Source: Acephala macrosclerotiorum
Lineage: Eukaryota > Ascomycota > Leotiomycetes > Helotiales > Mollisiaceae
Direction: 5' to 3'
Length of the DNA stretch: 64,000 bases
Assembly (NCBI GenBank): GCA_014904845.1
Contig: MU119248.1
Location: 62,001-126,000 of the forward strand
Below the pieces are notes generated by a model that saw only the letters and a list, made by a program, of their open reading frames with translations, was not told the origin of the DNA and did not search any database. The translations under genes and the position numbers were made by a program. Positions 12,075 through 23,319 of this stretch are shown one piece after another; the first letter of the stretch is position 1; every line of letters starts with the position of its first letter.

Positions 12075-14921
12075 AGGTGATGGACGTTTATCGAAACGGT
12101 CAGCAGGTCTCTTGTACCATGCTCAACATCCATTGCTAAGCCTAATGGGGCATAGATCAAGGTGTTCAAAACCTCATCTTACATGAGCTCGCTCCGCTTC
12201 ACCATACAACACTTTTGTATGCCTCAGATAGGGTCATATTTTCGAAGATACAAGAGCGATTAAACAGAGGCCACACTGGTTCTTAATAATGAGTATATCT
12301 AACAGAGGGGATCCATTACCCGTTCCGCAGGCTCCAAAATCGGCGAGTACAACCAGCGTGGATGAGCAGCAAGAGGAACCGCAAGACTTGAGCAATAAGA
12401 CGAGCACTTATACACAACAAACAATACTCACTGCTATCAAACAACGAATCTGAACTCTCTTCAGCTAGCACACAGAAATAATCTTACCTCCGGACGAGCA
12501 TAAGGAATTTGTATTCAGGATGTAAGTTTCAAATTTGCACTACTGAAATCGATGTAGACATACGTTTTTACATAGACTGACACAAGTGTTCCAGAGTTAA
12601 GAGCCTCCATCTTGCTAACGAAGGTCAGCCCTCTAACGCAGCGACGAATAATCGAGATTGGGATACGATTTGAGAAGGACATCTTGGAGAAGTCGGCAGA
12701 CAAAGCAGCCTACCGACATCAAATTGAGATGGAAATCGAGAAATTAGTGGAGAGAAACAGGCAAAATGTCACCAATCAGCAGATGCAGCAGAATGCTTAA
12801 CTCCGGGCTTCAGATGCAGCGAGTTTTAGCACACCTAGGTCCTCCGACAGACTTGATTGTTGTGTAGTACCCGTCGAGCAGCCGAGTATGGGAGGCAGCG
12901 ACTGACCCCAGCAAGATATTCTGATATACAGTCTACAGCTATCCTCACATCACGTTCAGTCCCATTGCATCGAGCTGCCTTAGTTCCTTGGCGGCATGTC
13001 TACCACCTTTGAACAATTTTGGCCGGACTCTAGGATCTTCTTTCCGCGAACCCTCTTGCACCGAAGTTCTGTGACGGAGGAGGTCAGTCTCGCTCTTTCC
13101 GCACTTGGGGATGATCTTTACATTATGCATGATCCAAAGACGATGTGGGATGGTGGAGAGAGAAGTTTTGGCTAAGAGCAAGTCGTGCTACCTTGCCACT
13201 GGCAGTGGTTAAACCTTGGTCGCGCAGCTTGGTCGCACGGCATTCGCTTTGAAGCAGAACCCATTTTTGTGTGACCGCTGAGATGCGGGGTTTTGTGTAA
13301 ATGCAGTTGTCTTCATTGAATATAACGAGTCGCTGGAAGAGAGTCGAGACTTGCAGGTTTTCTGCTTCTTATTTCGTCAGAGGTGGGTCCAAATGCGAAG
13401 GAATGACTCTGACGTAGGTGGCTTATTGGCTGAAAGATTGACTTGTTGACATTGGGCACACTTGAGATTGTAGGGGTGAGACAATCGCTGCATGTCTCGG
13501 TCAAGTTTCCTCCCGTCGAATTGCGTGCATTAGAAAGCGCCAGATCTCAGACAGAGCGATCTTGTGGCCAGGGTCTGAAAGGGCCTGTCCCGCCCCCCTT
13601 TAACTCTCGGATCACTGAGCGCTTAAGAAGCTCAGGCGGAATCTCGAGCCCTCTTGTGGATGGCCCCAAGCTCCTAAGTTTCGAGTCCTGCAAGACCACC
13701 AATGTATCTGCGCCGACCGTCTACGTCCAGACTCCAGAGGATCCCTTACAAATCGCACGAACACATCTTTTTCTTTGCTTTTCAAGGTTCTTCTGCCGTT
13801 CTACCCAGGCGCTTGCAGTCTCCTAGCGGGAAATCTTTCGCGCAAGTGCAGGGTTGGGAAAGGAGTTTTTTTTTTTTTTGGATGTCGTCGTTTCCTTTTT
13901 CTACAGAGGGGTGACTATTCGAAGGCATCCTCGACCACTATTGTGCGTTTTTAGAGTCTCAAGAAGGTTTGACGGCCTTCAATACTTATCGTAACTAGAA
14001 GGCAAGCCGTGATGATATGCGAATAGCACAGAATCGAAGAGGCGCCGTCGTGCTTCGATCTAGCCACACATGTATCAACGAATCATGATCATGTTGCACA
14101 ACCTTGTTCGGTCAATGCAGCCAGGCAGCCTCAATTCTATACTGCAGCAATAAGTTATCATTCTGCCACAATGCAGCTTCAATATAGTATTTCGGTTTTC
14201 CAGTCGGATACGCTGTATCACTGAGCTGTAGAACCATGCTCAATCTACTGGCGATTCGTGTTGGACTTTAGCTGGCTTGTCGGAGGATCTACAATGAGTC
14301 TCAAACTTCTGCATCTTCATGTGCAGGACGGGCTCCTCTTATCTTGGATCCTTTCGAGGCAGCATCTAATGCTAAAGTGGGCGCGCTTCGATGCTAAGTG
14401 TCTGTGTCCTCGTCTCCGGTTGCAGATTATATATTACCATACTCTCCTCCTTCCTGGAAGCAAAAATTTCATCATAGGTTCGTATCACATCTTACTCATG
14501 GAAATTGACCAGCCTTCATCAGCAAGCCCATCGTTGCCACAAATGGCTTTCAGCATGAGAGCTCACTCCCTGTGTTTTGTCGCCCTGCCAGCTTTTGGGC
14601 TGTTGATAAATGCCAGTCTCGTCCATGTTGATGTCTCTGGTAACGGAGATATCGCAATTAATATTGACACAAAGCGATAGTCTTCAGAAAGTGCGAAGCT
14701 TGAGCAGTCTGCAAGCCTGTCCACGGGAGATGATTCTAGTCATCCGAAAGGGAGGATGATTATTGCGAATTTATATATCTTTTTCGAGATAGTTTGTAAA
14801 ATGGTTAATTTTAAATTTTTAAATTTTACCGAGGAAGAAGTAAGGCTATGAAACGTGTTCACCTTTCTAACGTCGTCTAGCATCCTATCCAATTTCTGCT
14901 ACGGCAATTCTCACTCGCTTA
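12075..14921. other. Gene-poor stretch
   Basis: Apart from the MED15-like fragment listed separately, I see no supportable gene here. Frames at 12945-13181, 13443-13826 and 14258-14680 are open for 78-140 codons but show no motif, and their composition resembles non-coding DNA. The last ends with a hydrophobic segment (LCFVALPAFGLLINASLVHV) that could tempt a secreted-peptide call. It is not supported by a start context or splice pattern. Confidence 0.45.
12500..12800 (+). pseudogene. MED15/KIX-like fragment
   Basis: Plus-strand sequence reads LPPDEHKEFVFRM, then a plausible intron donor (GTAAGTTTC) and acceptor (GTTCCAG near 12590). After that comes a helical stretch LTQRRIIEIGIRFEKDILEK, SADKAAYRHQIEMEIEKL, ending at a stop at 12798-12800. 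This resembles the KIX-type domain of fungal Mediator subunit 15 and its short paralogues. The predicted exon after the acceptor has stops before the conserved helix, so the piece looks like a relic. Identification is by pattern only. Confidence 0.4.
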
Positions 14922-15180
14922 CGAGCCTGGTCAGATAAGTCTAGGTATTAGGGCGTTTTTAGGCGATTTTCAGGCCATGCAACCCTATTTTTCAGGCTTC
15001 CGAACATCAAAAATATCGCATTTACTTGAAAGCCACAAATTAATTCACAGTTATTATATTATAAGATCTGATGATTAAGGATTGTAAAGTCATAAGAAAC
15101 CTACAGTTAAAGAATCTCGCTCTTTGATTAATAATTGTTAGAAAAATACCCTAATATCTAGACTTATCTGACCAGGCTCG
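14922..15180. mobile_element. 259-bp miniature inverted-repeat element (TSD TTA)
   Basis: The termini are inverted repeats starting CGAGCCTGGTCAGATAAG and running to about 32 bp (14922-14953 against 15149-15180, one or two mismatches). They are flanked on both sides by TTA (14919-14921 and 15181-15183). The interior is AT-rich and non-coding. The CGAGCCT ends, and an internal TTATAAGAT...GATT string, are shared with the nested element at 43520-43792, so the two belong to one family. Confidence 0.85.
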
Positions 15181-15471
15181 TTAGCCTTTCCTCCAAAATA
15201 GGAGGTGATTGCTGATTTGATTGGTTGGGAGAGCGAATGAGCCAAATACAGCCTGATTGAGCATGGTGCGGAGATCTCACATCAGACCTGCCTTAGCACT
15301 CGCAAGATCAACCCTTAGCAACCCCATATTCAGCTTGTGCCACACATGTGCTACAGACCTACAGATGATACAAAGATATGGATATGAAATCTCGAGGGTA
15401 TAAATTTAAACTAACTTTCATGTATCTCGGAATATAGCATCTCTTCCTTTCCTTAGTCAACAAGATCAAGA
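15181..15471. promoter_or_regulatory. Upstream region of the FAD monooxygenase
   Basis: About 290 bp between the miniature element and the ATG. It contains a TATA-like string (GGTATAAATTTAAAC near 15398-15412) about 70 bp before the start codon and a CT-rich leader. No other feature is visible. The element's right end lies close enough to affect the promoter, which is an inference. Confidence 0.35.
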
Positions 15472-16995
15472 ATGCCGACCCCATCATACAAAATCCTCAT
15501 CGCTGGCGGAGGCATAGGAGGCTTCTCAGCAGCTGTTGAGCTCGCACTAAAGGGCCATTCCGTCACAGTCCTCGAACGAACACCAACACTACAATCAATC
15601 GGCGGTTCTTTGCTAATTCCACCACAAGCTTGTAAAGTGATTGATAGCTGGGGATGCCATGATCGATTCCTGAGCGCAGATGAGATCCGAGAGAAATTAA
15701 TGATCTTTAGATACGCGGATGGAACTGTGATCGGGAGTAATAATCTCGGATGGCAAAAGGATGTCTATGGCTATCAGTGAGTTTCGTCTGCCTGAGAAAT
15801 TATGGGTGCTTATTGAGGGGATAGGACGTTGAATATTCAAAGAGAGGACTATCAAAAGATGCTATATGAGCGTGCGCTGGAGCTGGGGGTAAAAGTAAAG
15901 TTTGGATGCAAGGTCGATAACATTGACCAAGCTGCACCATCAATCACTCTGGCCGACGATGAAGTGCACAAAGCAGATCTCATAATTGGAGCGGATGGTA
16001 AATTTTCTTCCTCTCACCTCGAGTAAATCTCACGCAATTCAGGCGTAAGATCCAAAGTTCGTACCGCTGTTCTAGGAGAAGTTGTCGAGCCCCGCGTGTC
16101 GGACACTGCGTACATCTGCCGATTCCCCGGAGACCTCATGCGGGCTGATCCCTTGACCGCCCCAATGATGGCACATCCAGACCCTCACGGCTGGCTCGCC
16201 CCGGGTAGGCATGCTGTCGCCTCACCTGGTTGTCACGGAGCCATATACGGCATCATCCTCATCATCGACAAGGAACACGGTCGTCATCCTCCCATTCCAG
16301 AGCACGCTCGAGACTGGCAAACGGAGGAGACATCAAAGAGCTGAGAGACAGGTACCAAGATCATGAACCTAGAGTGAGGAAGATCTTGGATATGGTGAAG
16401 GAAGATGATTGTAGGTTGTGGAGAATTAGCATGTTGCCTGATTTGAAAAGTTGGGTTAGTGAGAGTGGAAAAGTGGTGTTGTTAGGTGATGCGGCGCATG
16501 CTATGCACCCTTACTTGGCACAGGTAGGATAAATAACAGTCTCCTCTTTCAATCCTCAATCCGAATCGAAAAGGAGTCCCTGCTTACGAGGACTAGGGAT
16601 CAGCAATGGCGACTGAAGACGCCGCAGCCCTCGGAGAATGTCTCTCTCGCGCCACTGAGGTCTCACAAGTCCCACTGGCAATGAAAACTTATGAGTCAAT
16701 CCGCAAGCCCCGGGCAGAGAAGTTAAAAGCTGCCTCCGAGTTCAGCGGGCTCGAGAAACATTACCCCGACGGGGAAAAGCAAAGGAAGAGGGGCGAGTTG
16801 ATGATGAAAGGTACAGGTACACAAGTTGCGATCCCGAAAAAGGGAGAGAAAAATATGCACCCCAGCGCGTGGGTCCATGGTCACGATGTCAGAGGACATA
16901 CGAATGCGGAACTTGACAGGATTTTTGGGAAAGATGGTGTGGCGGGCTTGAGGAATGGGGTTCCGGAATCACTCGGAGAAGGTTTGATAGCATGA
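15472..16995 (+). pseudogene. FAD-dependent monooxygenase (salicylate hydroxylase-like), one frameshift
   Basis: A flavoprotein monooxygenase that would hydroxylate a small aromatic or polyketide substrate using NAD(P)H and FAD. Exons: 15472-15776, 15825-15997, 16043-16523, 16597-16995, all with GT-AG borders. The N-terminal Rossmann motif ILIAGGGIGGFSAAVELALK, the middle ADLIIGADG and the FAD-binding VVLLGDAAHAMHPYLAQG, followed by AMATEDAAALGECL, are all present. The only defect seen is a one-base loss near 16323-16327 inside exon 3, between DKEHGRHPPIPEHARDW and GDIKELRDRYQDHEPRVRK. The exon lengths sum to one base short of 453 codons, which agrees with a single deletion. A sequencing error is possible, in which case the gene is functional. 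Confidence 0.78.
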
Positions 16996-17221
16996 GAATA
17001 TAGAGGTATCTTAGCTCGTTATTATGAAACGCAAAAAGACACATGCCACACCTGAAGTCTAGAAGCTGAGGGACATGACGGACTTTGTGAGTGTGAATCA
17101 CGTGCAATACCAGTACACTCCTCCTAGGTAGGGAAGTTATACCCTTATCTATCCGGTAAGCTTTATATCTGAGTTTAACAAACCATTTGAATCTTAAAAT
17201 CTCCCTCTTCAGTGCCAATCA

Positions 17222-18285
17222 TCAAGCCAAGGACTCCCATAACTTTGACGCTTTCTCAATCTCCAACAATTGCCTCCCCAAAGGCACAAAACACTCATCA
17301 CTTCTGAAGGTCAGCCCTAAAAGCTTTTTCGCCTTCTCGTTGCTCACAGAATAAGCACCTTCAGTTAGCGAAATCGTCCCTGGCATTCCAATCGGCGTCC
17401 TCCCCTCAAGTTCCCCAAAGTTGTTCCTCAATAAATCTGCAATCTCCTGACTCGAGACAGACTTTGAGCCGACAATGATTCTTTGTCCTCCCACCTCAGG
17501 CGTCACCACAGCCCTAACATGCGCAATTGCCAAATCTCTAACATCAACATAAGGATGCACGCCTCCCGGCGGCATCTCTGCATCCTTCTTGCTGTTAATG
17601 AAATTATTATAAATCCTCGCATTACTCTTGTTAATCTCCTCAACTGACCCAGCAGGGTGGAACATTGGACCATAAATCATCGGCGGATTAATAGAGATGA
17701 AATCGAAGTTTGGTCTCTCCTCTTTGATGAAGTTCCATCCTGCAAGTTCGGCGTACTTCTTCGAGGCGCGGTATGCAACGCCTTTGTTGGTTGAGAAGGA
17801 TGAGAGGGCTTTGTTAGTGGTCATTGATTCCAGTTTAAGTCTGTGTAGATTTTTGGTGGGGTTGTGGCGATCGGAGCGTTGAAATCAATGACTGCTGCAC
17901 AGGAAGATGTATAGATGACTAGTTTGACCTCAGGCGCGAACTCCTTTACTGCTTTCAAGAGATTGGTCGTTCCTTCGATGGCGGGCAAGAGGAAATCTTC
18001 GCTCTTGGTGGTGGTAGCGAAGAAGAATGGAGATGCTTGATGGAGGATGGTGGTGAATGGTGGACTCGCTTGGACGACTTGATTAAAGGCTCCAGGAACG
18101 GTCATGTCTGGGACGATACCAAAGTCCATTCTCGAGCTGTACTCTGGAAAGACTTTGGAGAGTTGGCTGGCTTTGGCTTGGGAACGGACAACGCTGCGGA
18201 CGAAGAAGCCAGCTTTGAGAAGTTCAGATAGAATGTGCGTTCCTAGGAAGCCATTGGCGCCGGTGAGAAGAACGCGTCGAGACGT
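17222..18285 (-). pseudogene. NAD(P)-dependent epimerase/dehydrogenase (SDR), start codon and frame lesions
   Basis: An extended SDR of the dihydroflavonol/ketoreductase type. The Rossmann motif RRVLLTGANGFLGTHI, the YTSSCAAV strand and the catalytic YRASKK (YxxxK) are visible, followed by DFISINPPMIYGPMF and HPYVDVRDLAIAHVRAV. Two defects are seen. The codon where the family starts is ACG (18285-18283), with no in-frame ATG before it. A base is missing near 17823, between DLNWN and MTTNKALSS. The total is one base short of 355 codons, again fitting a single deletion. Single-exon. It lies convergent to the FAD monooxygenase, so a former shared pathway is possible but not shown. Confidence 0.75.
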
Positions 18286-19172
18286 ATTGAAACGATTTTG
18301 AAACTTGGAACTGAAGAGTAATTGCTTGAAGTGTCGTGCGAACGATGAGTGATAATGAGGAAATGTGACGCAAGATATACTTATACTATATGTTTTGCGG
18401 TGATACTGTTAAGTCCAGATCATGTCTGCGGATCAGACCCATCGTAGCCAACTGAAATCTGATGTTGTTGATGGGCGAGCTTGAGCACGTTTCTTGAAGT
18501 TAGATTCTACGTCTGACTCAACCAGGCTTGCTTCCGGCCCTTTACCCGATACTTTGAAAAAGGGGGACATTGAGGTTCGCCAAACAAGGTAATTGATGCG
18601 GATACTCTCTGTCAGCAACTCGTTGTCTCCGACAGCTCATCGGCGTTGTTCATATCGTTCGCCGAAAGAGTGCGTACAAAGGATGCAATCGTCGGAGCTG
18701 CTTCAGCTGAACGATTGTCAGAGCGGAATTAGGATTTAAGAACGCCAGCTCATCCGTTGCCTTCAGGATAGTTTGGTTTGCTAGCATAATTGATAACAGT
18801 TCTAGCATCAGAGTTCCAAGAGCTTTTAGCGCTTACTCAAGATTTTTCACCTTTGCAATGTCCGAATTCGACTACAAGTTCAACGTTGACCCCACCAAAG
18901 CACGTGATTATACCCCGCCCCCTATTTGGCGGAGCGGAATGAGCGGGCACTTCCACCTGCTTCTAAAGATTATATCGTCAAATATACCCTGCAAAAAACG
19001 TGCGCACGCTAAACGTCGCTGTATTAATCTCATGTCGTCATCTTCGCGGCTTCCGTTTTGGGCCAGAACTTCATGACAGAAACGTCATGTGATAACCCTT
19101 TCCTTTTATATATCTTCATTATGTTCCCTCTTCATCCTCATTTCCATATATCGAATTCTACAGCAACTCAAA
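18286..19172. other. Divergent intergenic region of two SDR genes
   Basis: Contains a TATA-like string (ACATATAGTATAAG on the minus strand near 18378-18391) for the SDR on the left and another upstream of 19173 (CTTTTATATATC near 19102-19113) for the SDR on the right. No gene is seen between them; a 72-codon frame at 18858 has no support. Confidence 0.4.
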
Positions 19173-20014
19173 ATGAAGATCGCTATCACAGGAGCACGAA
19201 GAACAGTTGGACGGGAAGTGGTGAAGATATGTGCCAAAGCAGGTCACCACACCGTGCAAGTGAACCGAACCGATCAAGAATACGATGGAATGAAGAACTC
19301 CGAGATGAGGACAGCAGACGCAGCAGACAGCTACGACGATACTCTGAAAGCATTCAAGGGCTGCGATGCAATCATACACCTCGCCACAATTCCCAATCCC
19401 ATCGATTAAAGATGACTGGAAAGTCCACAGCAACATCGTAAACTCAGCTTTTAATGACTTCAGAGCAGCAGCCGAACTTGGCATCAAACGTTTCTGTTAC
19501 GCATCATCTGTCAACGCAATTGGCCTTGCTTACGCCAACCAGCCTCTCGAATCCGAGTATTTCCCCATCGACAAAGAGTATCAACAAAAGCCCACAGACG
19601 TTTATGCTCTCGCAAAACAAGAAGCAGAAGTCCAGGCCCAAGCTTTCGCAAACTGGTTCCCAGGAATGAACATAGCATGCGTGCGAATCCACGAAGTCGC
19701 ACCCTTGAACGACGTCCAAAAAGGGCACCAAGAAGACTGGGAAAACGCTGGCGTAAAACAGTTCTGGGGATGAGTGAATCCCATTGCCACAGCACGTGTG
19801 TGTTTACTGGCTGTGGAGACCGATAAGGTTAAAGGTTGTGAGGGTTTCAATATCATTGCGCCAACGACGACGCAGGATACGTCGAGTCAGGATTTAGCGA
19901 AGAAGTATTTTCCAAAAGCGCATATTTTGGGAGATATGAGTAAGAATCAAGCGTTTTTGGATGACGGATAAGGCGAAGAAGCTATTGGGGTGGATGCATG
20001 ATGAGAAGGTGTGA
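19173..20014 (+). pseudogene. NAD-dependent epimerase-like protein, broken
   Basis: A second, different SDR/epimerase-family gene. It shows MKIAITGARRTVGREVVKIC, a shortened nucleotide-binding motif, then GCDAIIHLATIPNPI, FCYASSVNAIGLAY and YALAKQEAEVQAQ (YxxxK), and a C-terminal KAKKLLGWMHDEKV before the stop at 20012-20014. Lesions: an extra T in GATTAAAG near 19406 shifts the frame after NPID; a TGA at 19771-19773 replaces the Trp of the family string FWGWVNPIATAR; and an extra T in a TTTTT run near 19955 shifts the end. Intact length would have been about 280 residues. Confidence 0.78.
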
Positions 20015-20161
20015 GATGTGGTGTTTGGATTGTGGCGTTGAAATGAAGTGTCCTTGCATGAGATTGTACGAATAGAAATGCTGTGTTGCGCACGTGATGG
20101 ATGGGAGCATCTCTGATCCCGATCTGATAGTGGGACGTCCCTCGTACCTCGCGCCGTGCCC

Positions 20162-20478
20162 TGCCTTTGACGATTAAATAATATAAACGATTTGAATTTA
20201 TAAATGAGTTTTTATTCGCATTCGCACCGGCTCCGCCGGCGCGAGTAGGGGCGTTCCCCCCCTACAACCCCTCCCCGGCGTGGAGCTGGAGCTAGAGCTT
20301 GAGCTTTACGGGGAGCGCTAAATGCCAAAAGCGACACATCTTAGCGTTTCTTAGCAAAACCTTAGCGCAAAAACGTGACTTTGATTTCACGTGTTATTAC
20401 GTAAACTCTACGTGGTCTTTTTTTTCCCTAGTGAGATAACCTTTAACTATCGTCAAAGGCATATCGTCAAAGGCAAAC
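20162..20478. repeat. Candidate inverted-repeat element with GC-rich core
   Basis: TGCCTTTGACGAT at 20162-20174 is matched by its inverse at 20452-20464 and again at 20466-20478. The interior holds a GC-rich palindrome (CACCGGCTCCGCCGGCGC near 20226-20243), a C/G-run block, and several TTAGCG strings. Clear target duplications were not found, so this may be a degraded miniature element or just repeated promoter motifs. Confidence 0.4.
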
Positions 20479-20560
20479 ACAACCTCTTGTATTCTCTTTA
20501 AAGCAAGTAATTTACTCTAACTTCTCACATTTAAGCCCTTGGCCTGGCTTTTGAGAAGAA

Positions 20561-21311
20561 ATGTCTTTCAACCCATCAGTTGGGGATATCGAGAAGTACC
20601 TCGCAGCAGATTTCCAGCCCATCTACGAAGACCTCATCCACGAAGGCTCTGATCCTACCGGTGTTTCACAACCACCAGATAAATGGTAAGAAGATCTCCA
20701 ATCCTCTCTTCGTTCTCGCGTATCAAGAACCGACCCAAAAAACCCAGACTAGAAAGCCACAGCCTCACAACTCTGCATCACAGTCTCAGAAGTCCGCCTC
20801 ATACTCCAGGGCTACCCAGCTCAACTCAGACCTAAGAAGAAAGCACAAATTGTAGCTTCAGCAAATAAAGCGAACTACCTCATCAACGTCCTCCTCGGTC
20901 TAATTCCTACGAAATGGTATCCAGACGTTGAACATCCTGCTGTTGACCTGGAAGATGAAGGGTACAACTCGTTTCTCTTTGAAGCGATTCAAGAACTCCT
21001 AGACGCGAATCCAAACAAAGCGATGTATAATCGCTTCTTCTTCGTAGCAAAGCTCAAATGTGTCAACGAAAAAGGACGATTGCCAAGGAATTTAGAGTGG
21101 CAAGAGGCTGAAAACTCGCGCTCTATAGAACGCATGAGAAGCGAGGTATGGAACGATCGATACGGATATGTACGAATATTTAACGATTGAAAAGGGAGAA
21201 GCTGGTAATGGTGTTGAGATTAGGTTTAAGGAAAGCTTTAGGGATTGTCCGAAGCATAAGTTGATGTGGAAGAACCATGTTGGCAGGGAGATTGACATTA
21301 GAGAAATATAG
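20561..21311 (+). pseudogene. Unknown fungal protein, one frameshift
   Basis: The frame opens with MSFNPSVGDIEKYLAADF and runs to DKW, where a GTAAGA donor (20686) marks an intron whose acceptor I could not fix. The next exon is open from about 20795: VRLILQGYPAQLRPKKKAQI, LLGLIPTKWYPDVEHP, FLFEAIQELLDANPNKA, MYNRFFFVAKLKCVNEKGRL. Near 21150 one base too many shifts the frame, and the sequence continues as DMYEYLTIEKGEAGNGVEIR to a TAG at 21309-21311. I do not recognise the family. The shift may be real or an assembly error. Confidence 0.55.
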
Positions 21312-21657
21312 AAACGTCAGAACGCGTTCAAGTCTAACATTTTGGAGATTATAATGAACCACTTAATCTTGGAAATTTTAGATCAAGTAACACGACCTTA
21401 ACTTTGATTTGTAAACAGACGTTATATCCTGAAAATGGTATTGAAGCATCGCAGACCCTGATCTGGACATTACCGCATTCGAAAGCTTCCTAAAGGATTG
21501 GCACTTAAATCGCTTACTCCTTGACGAAATTTTGACTCCCCCCCCTTGAAAACCCACTTTGTATCCGAAACCCCGTCTAATGAAATAGTTCGCAAAACCA
21601 ATAACCAAACAGAAATTAAAGTAGTCGTTTTAACCCCTAATCCAACCCCTCAAAAGA
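21312..21657. other. Intergenic, no gene seen
   Basis: The 3' flanks of two genes meet here, tail to tail. No motif, repeat or further frame can be supported. Confidence 0.5.
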
Positions 21658-23319
21658 TCACATTCCCTCTTCGGCAACGACACCCAAAATATCCTGAATA
21701 TCACTGCAAACACTCTCCTGAAACATTCTCTCCCAATCCACATACCTCTGCCAAATGCCCATAACCAACTCAAACATCGCCTTGAAACTCTCAAGATCCT
21801 CATCCTCTCTCGCAACTCTTGCTCTATGTCTCAATTCTATGAATTGTTCGAATCCTGCGTAGAGATCCGGGTCCGCAATCGCAGCTGCATGGCGACAGTG
21901 AGACAGCTTCGCGAGGAGGGCATCGAATTTCCAGTATGCGTGAAATGCCGGTGATGGGAGGAGTGAAGGCGTAGACGCGGACAGTGATTCCAACCAAGTG
22001 TTCAGGTACTCGTTGAGACTTTCGCTTGCTTGGGCAATAGATGCGGAGGATTTGCCCTTTGGATGTTGAGTGATGTTGTTGATGAGGTAGGGAACTTCTT
22101 GCCTCTCGTCCGAGCCATTCATCAGCATAGAACGCGTGGTATGGATCTCTGCGCTTCCAACATTGCAGAGCCGACGGAATGGTCGGAGCAGGAGATCCAT
22201 TGCAGATAGCGCTTGATCTTCGTTTCCATTGTGGTAGATGTCGCCAAACTTCATGACGATCTCTAGTCGAGATAGACGCCTGTGGGTAATTTGAAGACGG
22301 CTGACAAGCTTGTGGAGGTAGTCGCTGTACTCGTAGATTGTATTGCTTGCGGAAGCAATGACTCGGGGATTGTAATAATTCGAGATGGGCGTATTGTTGT
22401 ATGTAGACTGCAAAATGGGAAAGCAGATCTCAACATGGAAGGATTGGATCTGGTTGAAGCATCTTGAGCTGAGCGGAGGGTCCCAGATTGGGCCAGAGGC
22501 TGGCGGTATGATTGGTGAGAAAGGCAGGGCACTCAAAGAACCCCCTTGGAAGTTGTAATTTGGAAACGCAGAGGTTGATGCGAGCGGCATCGTTGGTAAG
22601 GTTGTTGATGATCCTACAACAGGATGGGAAAGGTTTCTAGCCATCATGAGACGCTTTTTGTTTTGTTGTTCGAGAAGCATAAGCTGCATCTGGTAGTCCT
22701 GAAGGGCATGGTTCCCTCCTCGAAAGCTCGGATTCTGCTGATTTTGTCGATGAAGTGAGTTGCACATGCTCAGCCCCGCTCCAGAAAGCTGAATGGTGAA
22801 AACTCTGCATCCGTAAAGCAACGCGACAGCCTCATCATGGATTTGCCGACTGACACGAAGAAGTCCCATGCATAGGCTTGCTCGGTCGCAGTCGCTCCTG
22901 AGCTCGTAGCAGTGAAAATGTGCAGGTATGTCTTGGTCTGGAAGCACATAGCCGTAGATGCGGACTCGTAGCTCAATCGGGATCTTGAGGAAATAGCAAG
23001 TCATGGGACATTCGATATGAGTTTGACAACGTGAATATGAATGTGGTTTCCATTCACAGAGCCTTGCGCATTGGAATCCACAAGACAATGGTACCTGGCA
23101 TGATGAAGACCGTTTGAGCTGATCTCGGTGAAGTCGACATGTTGGCATCATGTTTGGTTCGGGAGAAATGACGGCTTTCTTGGTGCAGTGAAAGGTTCTA
23201 CTTCGTCTCAGGTAGCCAGAGCAAGTTGCCGGGCCCTCTTCGTCGTGAAGCCTGCATGCTTGAAGGTGACCTACGGAGGGCGATCCAATGTTGTTGGGGG
23301 TTAGGGCCGAGAAGGACAT
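21658..23319 (-). CDS. F-box-like/2EXR-type fungal protein, intact
   Basis: A single-exon frame of 553 residues starting at an ATG (23319) just downstream of a plausible promoter. Residues ~30-110 are cysteine/histidine-rich (PTCRLHRDQ, CGFQCARLCEWKPHSYSRC, HIECPMTCYF) and may bind zinc. Residues ~111-175 hold the F-box-like element IPIELRVRIYGYVLP with LLRVSRQIHDEAVALLYGC, typical of a large fungal family that probably recruits or recognises targets through a degenerate F-box. The rest is helical, with Gln/Met-rich and Ser/Pro-rich linkers and a C-terminal acidic helix region. No lesion is seen, in contrast to the genes on either side. Confidence 0.8.
   Translation of the reverse strand: MSFSALTPNNIGSPSVGHLQACRLHDEEGPATCSGYLRRSRTFHCTKKAVISPEPNMMPTCRLHRDQLKRSSSCQVPLSCGFQCARLCEWKPHSYSRCQTHIECPMTCYFLKIPIELRVRIYGYVLPDQDIPAHFHCYELRSDCDRASLCMGLLRVSRQIHDEAVALLYGCRVFTIQLSGAGLSMCNSLHRQNQQNPSFRGGNHALQDYQMQLMLLEQQNKKRLMMARNLSHPVVGSSTTLPTMPLASTSAFPNYNFQGGSLSALPFSPIIPPASGPIWDPPLSSRCFNQIQSFHVEICFPILQSTYNNTPISNYYNPRVIASASNTIYEYSDYLHKLVSRLQITHRRLSRLEIVMKFGDIYHNGNEDQALSAMDLLLRPFRRLCNVGSAEIHTTRSMLMNGSDERQEVPYLINNITQHPKGKSSASIAQASESLNEYLNTWLESLSASTPSLLPSPAFHAYWKFDALLAKLSHCRHAAAIADPDLYAGFEQFIELRHRARVAREDEDLESFKAMFELVMGIWQRYVDWERMFQESVCSDIQDILGVVAEEGM

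Noticed and set aside
14258..14680. 140-codon frame with a hydrophobic C-terminal segment, possible secreted peptide
   Set aside because: The hydrophobic segment is internal, an in-frame start directly before it lacks support, and no conserved feature follows.
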